Shown in pieces: positions 19,080 to 26,643 of a stretch of 64,000 nt of DNA. The stretch lies in NCBI RefSeq assembly GCF_030816895.1, contig NZ_JAUSYL010000001.1, forward strand, positions 3,038,001-3,102,000, given 5' to 3'. Each line of letters starts with the position of its first letter. Within the stretch, counting starts at the first letter, position 1. Below the pieces are notes generated by a model. It ran no database searches, was not told where the DNA came from, and saw only the letters and a program-made list of their open reading frames with translations. This DNA comes from Clavibacter sp. B3I6. GTDB taxonomy: Bacteria; Actinomycetota; Actinomycetes; Actinomycetales; Microbacteriaceae. The translations under genes were made by a program, and so were the position numbers.

Positions 19080-19670
19080 ATGGCATCGCGCACGCGCACG
19101 ACCGTCCTCCTCGGGGACAGCCTCGCAGGGGACGGCGGCTGGGGCGGCATCGTCCCCGGCCGGGACGACGGCGAGGGCGGCGCGTCGGTCGTCGACCTGG
19201 GCCGGCCCGGCCAGATCACCGACGACGTGCTCGCGTTGCTGCCCGAGGTGGTGGCCCAGGATCCCGCGACGGTCGTCGTCTCCTGCGGCACGCACGACCT
19301 CGGCGCCAAGCGACGCGGACCCGAGCAGACCGTCCGCGCGCTGGAGACGATCCTGGCCCACCTCCGCCGCGACCTGCCCGCGGCGCGGATCCTCGTGCTC
19401 TCGGTGCCGCCGCGCGGGCGCGAGCACGCCGAGCGGATCCGGGTGGTCAACGTGCACATCCGCCAGTACGCGCCCGCGGTCCGCGCGCAGCACGTGGACC
19501 TCTGGCCCGCCCTCGGCTTCGGCGACGGCGAGCTCGACCCCACCCTCACCGACGACCGGCTGCACCTCAACGCCGACGGGGTCGCCGCGGTGCGTGCCGT
19601 GCTCGGGCCGGTGCTCGCGGAGCCCGCCCCCGCTGCGGCGGACCAGCACACGGATCCGGCCGGCCCCTAG
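19080..19670 (+). CDS. SGNH/GDSL-type esterase-like hydrolase
   Basis: This 196-aa protein has the four SGNH blocks: GDSLAGDGG (block I, catalytic Ser), a Gly in LGRPGQITDD (block II), CGTHDLG in the place of GxND (block III), and DDRLHLNADG (block V, catalytic Asp and His). Block III has THD rather than an Asn, so the oxyanion-hole residue is altered. It lacks a signal peptide if it starts at ATG 19080, which has AGAGG 7 bases upstream. An alternative ATG at 19008 overlaps the previous stop (ATGA) and would add 24 residues rich in Pro, Gly and Thr. Likely an acyl-esterase of unknown substrate. Confidence 0.78.
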   Translation: MASRTRTTVLLGDSLAGDGGWGGIVPGRDDGEGGASVVDLGRPGQITDDVLALLPEVVAQDPATVVVSCGTHDLGAKRRGPEQTVRALETILAHLRRDLPAARILVLSVPPRGREHAERIRVVNVHIRQYAPAVRAQHVDLWPALGFGDGELDPTLTDDRLHLNADGVAAVRAVLGPVLAEPAPAAADQHTDPAGP

Positions 19671-20566
19671 CGGGCGTCGACGCCCGGGCCGGCGGACCGC
19701 AGCTCCGCCACGCCCGCCAGGACCACGGCGAGCTTGCGCCGCCACCAGTCCCGGGGCGTCGCGGCGGATCCGGTCGACACCTCGCCCGCGAAGCGCGCGG
19801 TGACGCGGTCCACGGTGCCGAGGGCGTTCCGCTGGGCCTCCTCCTCCCGGGCGTGCACGGCGTCCGGCGCGCCGGACGAGTGCGCCGGGGTGCCCCGGCG
19901 CGAGGCGTGCGGGGAGGACGCCGCGTCGGCGTCGGCCACGCGGTCGGCGGCGATGCCGTCCGCGGCCAGGGCGAGCAGCCCGCGGCCCATCGAGGCGGGC
20001 ATCGTCGCGTCCACGATGGGCGAGGACGAGGCGGGCCGGTCGTCCCCGCCGCCCGCCACGGCGAGCACGCGCTCCCAGCCGACGTAGGACTCGACCGCGA
20101 TGTCGAGCACCGTGTCGAGGACCAGCACGGCCTCCGCCTCCGGGAAGCCCATGCGGGTGAGGTCGCGGATCGCGCCCGTGAACCGCAGGACGACCTGGTC
20201 CGGCGCGGTCTCGAGGTGGTGGATCGCGCTCGCGAGCCCCGGGTGGCGGTCGTACATGTCCCACACGCGCTCGACGGCCTGCTCGAGGTAAGCGCGCCAC
20301 GACCCGTCGTCGGGGGCGGCGAGCACGTCGGCGGGGGAGTCGGGCACGAGCGGCCAGTCCATGGCCGCGAGGGCGGTGTCGCAGGCGAGGAGGACGATGT
20401 CGTCCCGGCTCGCGACGTGCCGGTACAGGGTCGAGTGGTCGACGCCGAGGCGCTGCGCGAGGGAGGTGAGCGTGAGGGTGCTGAGCCCGACCTCGAGGGC
20501 CGCCTCGGCGATCAGCCTCCGTGACACCCGCGCGGGCCTCCCGACCCGACCGGCTCCCCGCTCCAT
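19667..20566 (-). CDS. TetR family transcriptional regulator
   Basis: This 299-aa repressor-type protein has an N-terminal DNA-binding domain (RRLIAEAALEVG, then the helix-turn-helix LTLTSLAQRLGVDHSTLYRHVASRDDIVLL). The ligand domain is long for the family and includes a low-complexity Ser/Ala/Asp-rich insert (about 165-225) that is probably disordered. ATG 20566 is chosen over one nine codons earlier because TAGGAT lies 7 bases before it. It is divergent from the S9 peptidase gene at 20671 with about 100 bases between, so it may control itself and that gene. No clear operator palindrome was seen there. Confidence 0.85.
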   Translation of the reverse strand: MERGAGRVGRPARVSRRLIAEAALEVGLSTLTLTSLAQRLGVDHSTLYRHVASRDDIVLLACDTALAAMDWPLVPDSPADVLAAPDDGSWRAYLEQAVERVWDMYDRHPGLASAIHHLETAPDQVVLRFTGAIRDLTRMGFPEAEAVLVLDTVLDIAVESYVGWERVLAVAGGGDDRPASSSPIVDATMPASMGRGLLALAADGIAADRVADADAASSPHASRRGTPAHSSGAPDAVHAREEEAQRNALGTVDRVTARFAGEVSTGSAATPRDWWRRKLAVVLAGVAELRSAGPGVDAR

Positions 20567-20573
20567 GGCGACG

Positions 20574-20579
20574 ATCCTA
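20574..20579 (-). promoter_or_regulatory. -10 box (TAGGAT) of the leaderless tetR gene
   Basis: TAGGAT on the minus strand, 7 bases before ATG 20566. Confidence 0.5.
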
Positions 20580-20658
20580 CCGTGACGACGCAAGAGATTC
20601 GGGTGCGAACGGCTCGGGCGTCGGGCGGGCGCGGCGGCCCTCGCCCGGCGGCCGCGGC

Positions 20659-20664
20659 TAGCGT
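20659..20664 (+). promoter_or_regulatory. -10 box (TAGCGT) of the leaderless S9 peptidase gene
   Basis: TAGCGT followed by 6 bases and ATG 20671; identical in box and spacing to the promoter at 17027. Confidence 0.55.
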
Positions 20665-20670
20665 GGGACC

Positions 20671-22812
20671 ATGCCCGACAACCGCACCCCCTTCTCCGAG
20701 CTCGACGACTTCATCGCCATCCCGCGCCTCGGCGGCCTCATGCTCTCGCCCGACGGGCGCCGCGCGGTGCTCACCGTCACGACCCTCGACCCCGCGCGGA
20801 CCGGCTACCGGCACGCCCTCTGGGTCGTGCCCGCCGCGGGCGGCGGCGTGCCGCAGCGCCTCACCCGTTCCGCGAAGAGCGAGGCGGGCGCCGCGTTCAC
20901 CGCCACCGGCGACCTCCTCTTCGTCTCCTCCCGCCCCGACGCGGACGACGCCGACGAGAAGGACGCCGCGCAGCTGTGGATCCTGCCGGCCGCCGGCGGC
21001 GAGGCGCGCGCCATCACCCGGCTCGCGGGCGGCGTGGCCGGGATCGCCGCCGTCGCGCGCGACGCGTCCACCGTGGTCCTGCACGCGCCGCTGCTGCCCG
21101 GATCCGCCTCGCTCGAGGCCGACGCGGTCGCGCGGAGGACGCGGGCGGACCTCAAGGTGAACGCGATCCTGCACGAGAGCTACCCGGTCCGCTACTGGGA
21201 CCACGACCTCGGGCCCGACGAGCCGCACCTGCTCGCCCTCGACCTCGCCGACGCTCTCGTCGAGGAGCCCGCGCGTCCCACGACCGCGGACGCCGCGACC
21301 GCGCTCGCCGCCGAGGCCGCGACCGAGGACGGCGGATCCGCGGCCGCCGCGGCCGCCGCCACCGCGCAGCCGTACCCGGCCTCCCTGCCGCGTCCGCGCG
21401 ACCTGACCCCGCGGCCCGGCCGCACGCTCGACCACGCCGCGGCCGCCGTCACCCCGGACGGCCGCACGCTCGTCGTCGCCGTCGGCGTGAAGGAGCGCCG
21501 CGGCGACCGCCAGGCCCTCGTGTCGATCGACGTCGCGACGGGCGAGCGCACGACGCTCCTCGACCTGCCGGGCGTCGACGTCGAGTCGCCCGTCGTCAGC
21601 CCCGACGGCGCGCTCCTCGCCTACGTGCGGACCGACCGCGCGACGCCCGCCGGCCCGACGCAGCAGGAGATCTGGGTGTCCGCCCTCGACGGGTCTGACG
21701 CCCGCCGCGTCGCCGCCGACTGGGACCGCTGGCCGTCCTCGCTGCAGTTCGACGTGGACTCGCAGGCGCTCGTCGTCACGGCCGACCAGGACGGCCGCGG
21801 ACCCGTGTTCCGCCTCGGCCTCGACGGATCCGTCACGCAGCTCACGACCGACGACCACTCCTACACGGACGTGCGCGTCGACCGCGAGACGGGCGACGTC
21901 CTCGCCCTCCGCTCCTCCTGGCTCGCGCCCGCGCACCCCGTCCGCGTGTCGGCGGCCGACGGATCCGTGACCGAGCTGGCCACGCCCGCCCCCGTCCCCG
22001 CCGCGGTCGGCACCATGACCGAGGTGGAGACGACCGCGGCCGACGGCGCGCGCGTGCGCGGCTGGCTCGTGCTGCCCGAGGGCGCGTCGGCCGAGGCGCC
22101 CGCGCCGCTGCTGCTGTGGATCCACGGCGGCCCGCTCAACAGCTGGAACGCGTGGAGCTGGCGCTGGACCCCGCAGGTGATGGCGGCGCGCGGCTACGCG
22201 GTGCTGCTCCCGGATCCCGCGCTCAGCACCGGCTACGGCCTCGACTTCATCGCGCGCGGCTGGGACGCGTGGGGCGACGCGCCCTTCACGGACCTCATGT
22301 CGATCACCGACGCGGTCGAGGCGCGCGACGACATCGACGCGACGCGGACCGCCGCGATGGGCGGATCGTTCGGCGGCTACATGGCGAACTGGGTCGCGGG
22401 CCACACCGACCGGTTCCGCGCCATCGTCAGCCACGCGAGCCTGTGGGCCCTCGACCAGTTCGGGCCGACCACCGACTCCTCGCAGTACTGGCAGAGCATC
22501 TTCTCGGCCGAGGGGCTCGACCGGAACTCGCCGCACCACTCCGTCCGCGACATCGCGACGCCCATGCTGGTGATCCACGGCGACCGCGACTACCGCGTGC
22601 CCGTGGGCGAGAGCCTGCGCCTCTGGTCGGAGCTCGCCGAGCACCACGCGGCGGACGACGGCACCACCCCGCACCGGTTCCTGGTCTTCCCGGACGAGAA
22701 CCACTGGATCCTGAAGCCGCAGCAGTCGGTGGTCTGGTACCGGACGGTGCTCGCGTTCCTCGACCAGCACGTGCACGGGAAGGACTGGGTGAGGCCCGAG
22801 GTGCTCGGCTAG
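20671..22812 (+). CDS. S9 family serine peptidase (acylaminoacyl-peptidase type)
   Basis: This 713-aa cytoplasmic peptidase has an N-terminal beta-propeller (repeats such as ALLAYVRTD, QEIWVSALDGSDARRVA and QALVVTADQDGRGPVFRLG) and a C-terminal alpha/beta-hydrolase domain. The catalytic triad is visible: Ser in GGSFGGYMANW (about residue 567), Asp in VIHGDRDYRVPVGES (about 634-640) and His in FPDENHWILKP (about 674). The oxyanion region is WIHGGPLNSW. Members cleave short or N-acylated peptides. An Ala/Glu-rich low-complexity insert lies near 195-235. It is leaderless and divergent from the TetR gene. Confidence 0.9.
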   Translation: MPDNRTPFSELDDFIAIPRLGGLMLSPDGRRAVLTVTTLDPARTGYRHALWVVPAAGGGVPQRLTRSAKSEAGAAFTATGDLLFVSSRPDADDADEKDAAQLWILPAAGGEARAITRLAGGVAGIAAVARDASTVVLHAPLLPGSASLEADAVARRTRADLKVNAILHESYPVRYWDHDLGPDEPHLLALDLADALVEEPARPTTADAATALAAEAATEDGGSAAAAAAATAQPYPASLPRPRDLTPRPGRTLDHAAAAVTPDGRTLVVAVGVKERRGDRQALVSIDVATGERTTLLDLPGVDVESPVVSPDGALLAYVRTDRATPAGPTQQEIWVSALDGSDARRVAADWDRWPSSLQFDVDSQALVVTADQDGRGPVFRLGLDGSVTQLTTDDHSYTDVRVDRETGDVLALRSSWLAPAHPVRVSAADGSVTELATPAPVPAAVGTMTEVETTAADGARVRGWLVLPEGASAEAPAPLLLWIHGGPLNSWNAWSWRWTPQVMAARGYAVLLPDPALSTGYGLDFIARGWDAWGDAPFTDLMSITDAVEARDDIDATRTAAMGGSFGGYMANWVAGHTDRFRAIVSHASLWALDQFGPTTDSSQYWQSIFSAEGLDRNSPHHSVRDIATPMLVIHGDRDYRVPVGESLRLWSELAEHHAADDGTTPHRFLVFPDENHWILKPQQSVVWYRTVLAFLDQHVHGKDWVRPEVLG

Positions 22813-22837
22813 GGGCGGCTCCGGGCGGACGCGGCGG

Positions 22838-24175
22838 TCACCGGGAGCGCGACCCGCCGAGGCGGAACGGGTTGGTGAGGGTCGCGGCCAGGAGGAACCA
22901 CGCGGTCGCGCCCGTGTGGAGGCTCGCGTAGTAGATGTCGCCGAAGCCCGTGTCGAGGCCGTCGCTGGACGCGGAGACCACGCCCCGCCCGTCGCCGTTC
23001 GGCTGCTCGGCCTGCGCGACCTCGATGCTGCGGAACAGCTCGATCGCGCGCGCCCGGTCGCCGGGTGCGCGGCGGATGCGGAAGCAGAGGGCCAGGTGCC
23101 CGGATCCCTCGAACCACACCTTGCTCGTGTCGGTGTCGCTGTACGACGGCCCCGTGTACGGGCCGTCGACCGCGGACAGGTTCTCCACCACCCAGTCGAG
23201 CGAGCGGGAGTAGCGCCGGTCGAGGGTCGCGAGGTAGGCCCAGGTGTGCACGTCCTCGGGGACGACGGTGCGGTTGATCGTGACGCCGTCCGGGTCGGTG
23301 CCCGTCCAGAGGTGGCCGTCGGCGGGATCCTGCATGGCCTCGACGAAGGAGCGGGCGACGGCCGCGTCCGCGGCCCAGGACGCGTCGCGCGTGAGGGTCG
23401 CGAGCTGCGAGAAGAAGCCCGTGACGTCGATGTTGTGCTCGGTGGACTTGAACGTGATCGGCTGGTCGTCCGCGCTGCGGCCGCCGGTGAAGCCGTACGG
23501 CGCGCGCGTCGTGTCCGTCGCGTTGGCGCGGATCCACCGCCCGAGCCGCACGGCGCCGTCGAGGAACCGGCGCTGGCCGGTCACGACGAAGAGCCGCGCG
23601 AGCGCCATGCCGACCCAGCTCTGGTTGCCCGTGTACGCGGCGGGGGAGCCGATGTCGAGGTTCCCCGACGGCGCGCCCGTGGCCGGGAAGGTGTCCGGCT
23701 GGTACGACGCGCGGGTGCGGCCGTCGCCGATCGGGTCGTGGGCCTGGACGAAGAGCAGGGCGTCGCCGAGGACGGTGGCGCGGCGGACGTCGGCGCGGGA
23801 TCCGCGGCCGAGGTAGGCGAGGATCACGAGCGCGTCGTCGTAGGCGAAGGACGACACGAAGTCGAAGGTCGGGGTGCTGAAGAAGCCGCCCTGGTAGCTG
23901 CGCGGGAGGCGCAGCTGGTCGCCGGTCGCGTACTCGTCGACGCGGGCGTCGAGGAACTCGTAGGCGGAGGCGGCCGAGCGCATGAGCGACCGGGACGCCG
24001 CGGGCGAGCCGAGGTCGGGGGCACCGAGGAGCGGGCCGGAGGCGGACGCGGCCTGCGGGGCGGCGAGGGCGGCGGCGCCGAGGGCCGCGGCGGCCGCGCC
24101 TCCGCCGATCAGGGCGCGGCGGCTGAGCTGCGGCGCGGCGTGCGGGACGGGGCTCGCGGGGCGGGGGTCGGTCAT
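22838..24175 (-). CDS. Tat-exported putative glycosidase (alpha/alpha-barrel type)
   Basis: This 445-aa protein begins with a twin-arginine signal (LSRRALIGGGAAAAALGAAALAAPQAASA, cleavage near residue 46). The mature part is helical with repeated aromatic/acidic segments: YQGGFFSTPTFDFVSSFAYDDALVILAYLGRG, NQSWVGMALARLFVVTGQRRFLDGAVRLGRWI and FEGSGHLALCFR. This is the look of (alpha/alpha)6-barrel, six-hairpin glycosidases. The D-D pair in AYDDALV and an acidic residue in VWFEGSGH are candidate catalytic groups. The exact family is not recognised. It lies 79 bases after the ROK kinase in the same direction, so it may belong to the amino-sugar regulon and act on an extracellular polysaccharide. 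Confidence 0.6.
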   Translation of the reverse strand: MTDPRPASPVPHAAPQLSRRALIGGGAAAAALGAAALAAPQAASASGPLLGAPDLGSPAASRSLMRSAASAYEFLDARVDEYATGDQLRLPRSYQGGFFSTPTFDFVSSFAYDDALVILAYLGRGSRADVRRATVLGDALLFVQAHDPIGDGRTRASYQPDTFPATGAPSGNLDIGSPAAYTGNQSWVGMALARLFVVTGQRRFLDGAVRLGRWIRANATDTTRAPYGFTGGRSADDQPITFKSTEHNIDVTGFFSQLATLTRDASWAADAAVARSFVEAMQDPADGHLWTGTDPDGVTINRTVVPEDVHTWAYLATLDRRYSRSLDWVVENLSAVDGPYTGPSYSDTDTSKVWFEGSGHLALCFRIRRAPGDRARAIELFRSIEVAQAEQPNGDGRGVVSASSDGLDTGFGDIYYASLHTGATAWFLLAATLTNPFRLGGSRSR

Positions 24176-24254
24176 GTCGGCTCTCCATCTTCGTCGATCG
24201 GGGACGTGCAGGACGGGTGGTGCGGGGTGGTGCAGGCGGTGCCGGTCGGTGCGG

Positions 24255-25172
24255 TCAGCGGGGGAGGGGGCGGTCGAGCTCGTGGGCGGGCCGGAGGAGC
24301 GCGGCGCCGACGGAGGCGGCGGGCAGGTCGGGCGGCAGCAGGCGCACCCGGTCGGGGATGTCGAGGCTCGCGAGGAACGGCGACGTCGCGGCCTGCGACG
24401 CGAGTACGCCGAGCACGTCGTCGAGCAGGGGCGCGCCCAGCCGGCTGACGCCGCCGCCGATGACCACCGCCTCCACGTCGGCGGTGAGCACGAGGATCCG
24501 GACGGCGGCGGCGATGCCCTCCGCGAGCCGCAGCCGGATGCCGATCGCGGTCTCGTCGCCCGCCTCGGCGGCGCGGAGCATGTCGGCAGCGGCGTGCGCG
24601 CCGGATCCGCGCCACTGCCGCGCGATGCCCGCGCCCGAGGCCATGGTCTCGAGGCAGCCGCGCTGGCCGCACGGGCAGGGGAGGCCCGCGGGGTCGACGG
24701 GCACGTGCCCGATCTCTCCCGCGCCGCCGCGTGCGCCGCGGAGCAGCACCCCGTCGGTGACGAGCCCGGCGGCGAGCCCGGTGCCCACGTTGAGGTAGGC
24801 GAGCGATCCGCGGAGCCCGAGCAGGTGCGCGACGCCGAGGGCGGCCGCGTTGACGTCGTTCTCGACCGCGACCGGGACGCCCACGAGGCCCTCGAGCGCG
24901 CGGCCGAAGGGGAAGCCCTCGATGCCGAGGTTCACCGCGTGCTGCACGGCGCCGGTCCGGGGATCGACCATGCCGGGGATGCCGGCGCCCACGGACTCGA
25001 CGGGCGGATGCCCGAGCCCGGCCACGAGGTCGGCGACGGCCTGGGCGGCGGTGGCGAGCACCGCGTCGGCGCCGTGACCCGTGGGGCGGCGGAGCGAGGA
25101 GACGACGGCGTCGGCCGCGTCGACGGCGACGGCCTCGACCTTGGTACCGCCGATGTCGAGTCCGATGCGCAC
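24255..25172 (-). CDS. ROK family sugar kinase, probably N-acetylglucosamine or related
   Basis: This 305-aa ROK kinase has the ATP phosphate motif IGLDIGGTKVEAVAV, the catalytic aspartate in ENDVNAAALGVAHLLG, the glycine-rich LNVGTGLAAGLV, the sugar-site AGEIGHVPVD and the zinc motif C-P-C-G-Q-R-G-C-L-E. It has no helix-turn-helix. The GTG start at 25172 has GGGAAGGACACC upstream. It is divergently transcribed from the ROK regulator of the amino-sugar operon, and the shared intergenic region has matching operators, so it probably phosphorylates imported GlcNAc or a related amino sugar before deacetylation. That substrate is inferred from context only. Confidence 0.85.
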   Translation of the reverse strand: MRIGLDIGGTKVEAVAVDAADAVVSSLRRPTGHGADAVLATAAQAVADLVAGLGHPPVESVGAGIPGMVDPRTGAVQHAVNLGIEGFPFGRALEGLVGVPVAVENDVNAAALGVAHLLGLRGSLAYLNVGTGLAAGLVTDGVLLRGARGGAGEIGHVPVDPAGLPCPCGQRGCLETMASGAGIARQWRGSGAHAAADMLRAAEAGDETAIGIRLRLAEGIAAAVRILVLTADVEAVVIGGGVSRLGAPLLDDVLGVLASQAATSPFLASLDIPDRVRLLPPDLPAASVGAALLRPAHELDRPLPR

Positions 25173-25233
25173 CGGTGTCCTTCCCTGCGGTGTCCGAAGG
25201 CCGGGATCCGGCGGGGGCTGCGGCGCCGCGTTC

Positions 25234-25252
25234 GTTAGTAAACATTACAAAC
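25234..25252. promoter_or_regulatory. Operator dyad 1 (GTTAGTAA-3-TTACAAAC)
   Basis: Two 8-base arms, GTTAGTAA and TTACAAAC, separated by 3 bases, form an imperfect dyad that overlaps the -10 box of the leftward ROK kinase promoter. The same pair of arms recurs in inverted orientation at 25349-25371, near the rightward promoter. A ROK repressor is encoded next to it, so it is the likely ligand. The A+T content here stands out against its surroundings. Confidence 0.65.
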
Positions 25253-25265
25253 CCGACGGCCACAA
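25237..25265 (-). promoter_or_regulatory. Leftward promoter of the ROK kinase gene
   Basis: On the minus strand TTGTGG (25265-25260), 17 bases, then TTTACT (25242-25237). The -10 box lies inside operator dyad 1, so repressor binding would block polymerase. Confidence 0.5.
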
Positions 25266-25339
25266 GGTGTTCATCCCACCCCACTCCCGCACAAGGCCGT
25301 GTTTCCGGGAGATTTCGTGCCCGGATCGACGCCGAATGC

Positions 25340-25368
25340 TTGACACGCGTTTGTAAGGAGGATTTACT
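25340..25368 (+). promoter_or_regulatory. Rightward promoter of the amino-sugar operon
   Basis: TTGACA (25340-25345), 17 bases, then TTTACT (25363-25368). The same -10 hexamer is used as on the left, and it also lies within an operator dyad. The perfect TTGACA is the best -35 hexamer I noticed in the window. Confidence 0.6.
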
Positions 25369-25371
25369 AAC
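25349..25371. promoter_or_regulatory. Operator dyad 2 (GTTTGTAA-7-TTACTAAC)
   Basis: Read on the minus strand this is GTTAGTAA, 7 bases, TTACAAAC: the same two arms as dyad 1 but with the spacer longer by 4. It covers the rightward -10 box. The pair of sites with inverted orientation at a divergent promoter fits control of both directions by the adjacent ROK protein. Confidence 0.65.
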
Positions 25372-25416
25372 GCTCCAAGCAGTCGATGACGACCGGATGG
25401 AATGGAGATGGTGCAC

Positions 25417-26580
25417 ATGCCCGAAGGATCGGCCCCCGCCGCCTCCGCCACGGGGGGCGCGCGAGCCCGGCGCCCCGTGTCGAAGTCGCTCCCGCAGCAC
25501 GCCCGCCTGCACAACCGCACGATGATGCTGCAGGCCCTCTTCCACCGCGGGGCCATGAGCCGGGCGGACCTCGCCCGCGAGTCGGGCCTCACCCGCCCCA
25601 CCGTCTCCGTCCTCGTCGGGGAGCTCGCGGCCGACGGCATCGTCGCCGAGGTGGGCCAGCGCGAGGACCCCCGGGTCGGCAAGCCCGCGCAGCTCGTCGA
25701 GATCGACGCGGACTCCTTCCACATCGTCGCGCTCGACCTCTCGAACGGCCGCCGCTTCGTCGGCGCCGTCATGGACCTCCGCGGCGAGGTGCTCGCCGAG
25801 GCAGCCCTCGAGGTCGACGGCGCCACGGGCGACGCGGCCGTCGCCAAGGTCGTGCGCCTCGCGGAGCGCCTCGTGGCGCAGACGAGCCGCCGGCTCCTCG
25901 GGATCGCGGTCGGCGTGCCCGGCATCGTCGACGACGCGGGCGTGGTGCGGAAGGCCCTCGACCTCGCGTGGTCGGACGTGCCGCTGCGCGCCCTGCTCGC
26001 CGACCACTTCCGGGTGCCCGTCCGGATCGCCAACGACGCCAACCTGTCGGCCGTCGGCATGCACATGTTCGCCGAGGTCCCCGGGCAGAGCGTCATGGTC
26101 GTCACCATCGAGGACGGCGTGGGCGTCGGCCTCGTCATCGGCGGCGCGCTGGTGGAGGGCGAGCAGTTCTCGGCCGGCGAGATCGGCCACGTCACGGTGG
26201 GGGAGCCCGACGCGGGCGAGCCCTGCACGTGCGGCCGGTCGGGCTGCCTCGAGACCGTGATCGGCGCGCGCTACCTCGCGCGGCGCATCGCGGGCCTCGC
26301 GGGCGCCGACCGCGACGCCGTCCTCCGGGACGCCGGCCGCGCGCTCGGCGTGGTCATCGCCCCCGTCATCAGCGCCCTCAACCTCAACCACGTCGTCGTG
26401 ACCGGACCCCGCGAGCTCATCGAGGGCCCGCTCCGCGACGCGACCGTCGCCACCATCCGGCAGCGCACCCTCGCCTCCGTCGGCGACGCGCTCTCGCTCC
26501 GCATGCGCGACGACGACGCCGACCTCGTGCTGCTGGGCGGGGCCTCGCTCATGCTGCAGACCGAGCTCGGCGTCTACTGA
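25417..26580 (+). CDS. ROK family transcriptional repressor (NagC-like)
   Basis: This 387-aa regulator has an N-terminal winged helix-turn-helix (LFHRGAMSRADLARESGLTRPTVSVLVGELAADGIV, about residues 35-70), then a ROK domain with VALDLSNGRRFVGAVMDL, IANDANLSAVGMHM, GEIGHVTVGE and the zinc motif C-T-C-G-R-S-G-C-L-E. The phosphate-binding Gly-Gly-Thr of ROK kinases is replaced (LDLSNGRR), so it is a sensor and not a kinase. ATG 25417 has GGAG 9 bases upstream; ATG 25402 is an alternative adding five residues. First gene of the amino-sugar operon, so it is autoregulated if it binds the dyads. Inducer probably GlcNAc or its 6-phosphate. Confidence 0.88.
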   Translation: MPEGSAPAASATGGARARRPVSKSLPQHARLHNRTMMLQALFHRGAMSRADLARESGLTRPTVSVLVGELAADGIVAEVGQREDPRVGKPAQLVEIDADSFHIVALDLSNGRRFVGAVMDLRGEVLAEAALEVDGATGDAAVAKVVRLAERLVAQTSRRLLGIAVGVPGIVDDAGVVRKALDLAWSDVPLRALLADHFRVPVRIANDANLSAVGMHMFAEVPGQSVMVVTIEDGVGVGLVIGGALVEGEQFSAGEIGHVTVGEPDAGEPCTCGRSGCLETVIGARYLARRIAGLAGADRDAVLRDAGRALGVVIAPVISALNLNHVVVTGPRELIEGPLRDATVATIRQRTLASVGDALSLRMRDDDADLVLLGGASLMLQTELGVY

Positions 26581-26643
26581 CCCCCCCGACCGCACCGCCA
26601 CACCCCGCACCGCACCGCACGCACCGATCCCAGGAGAACCACC

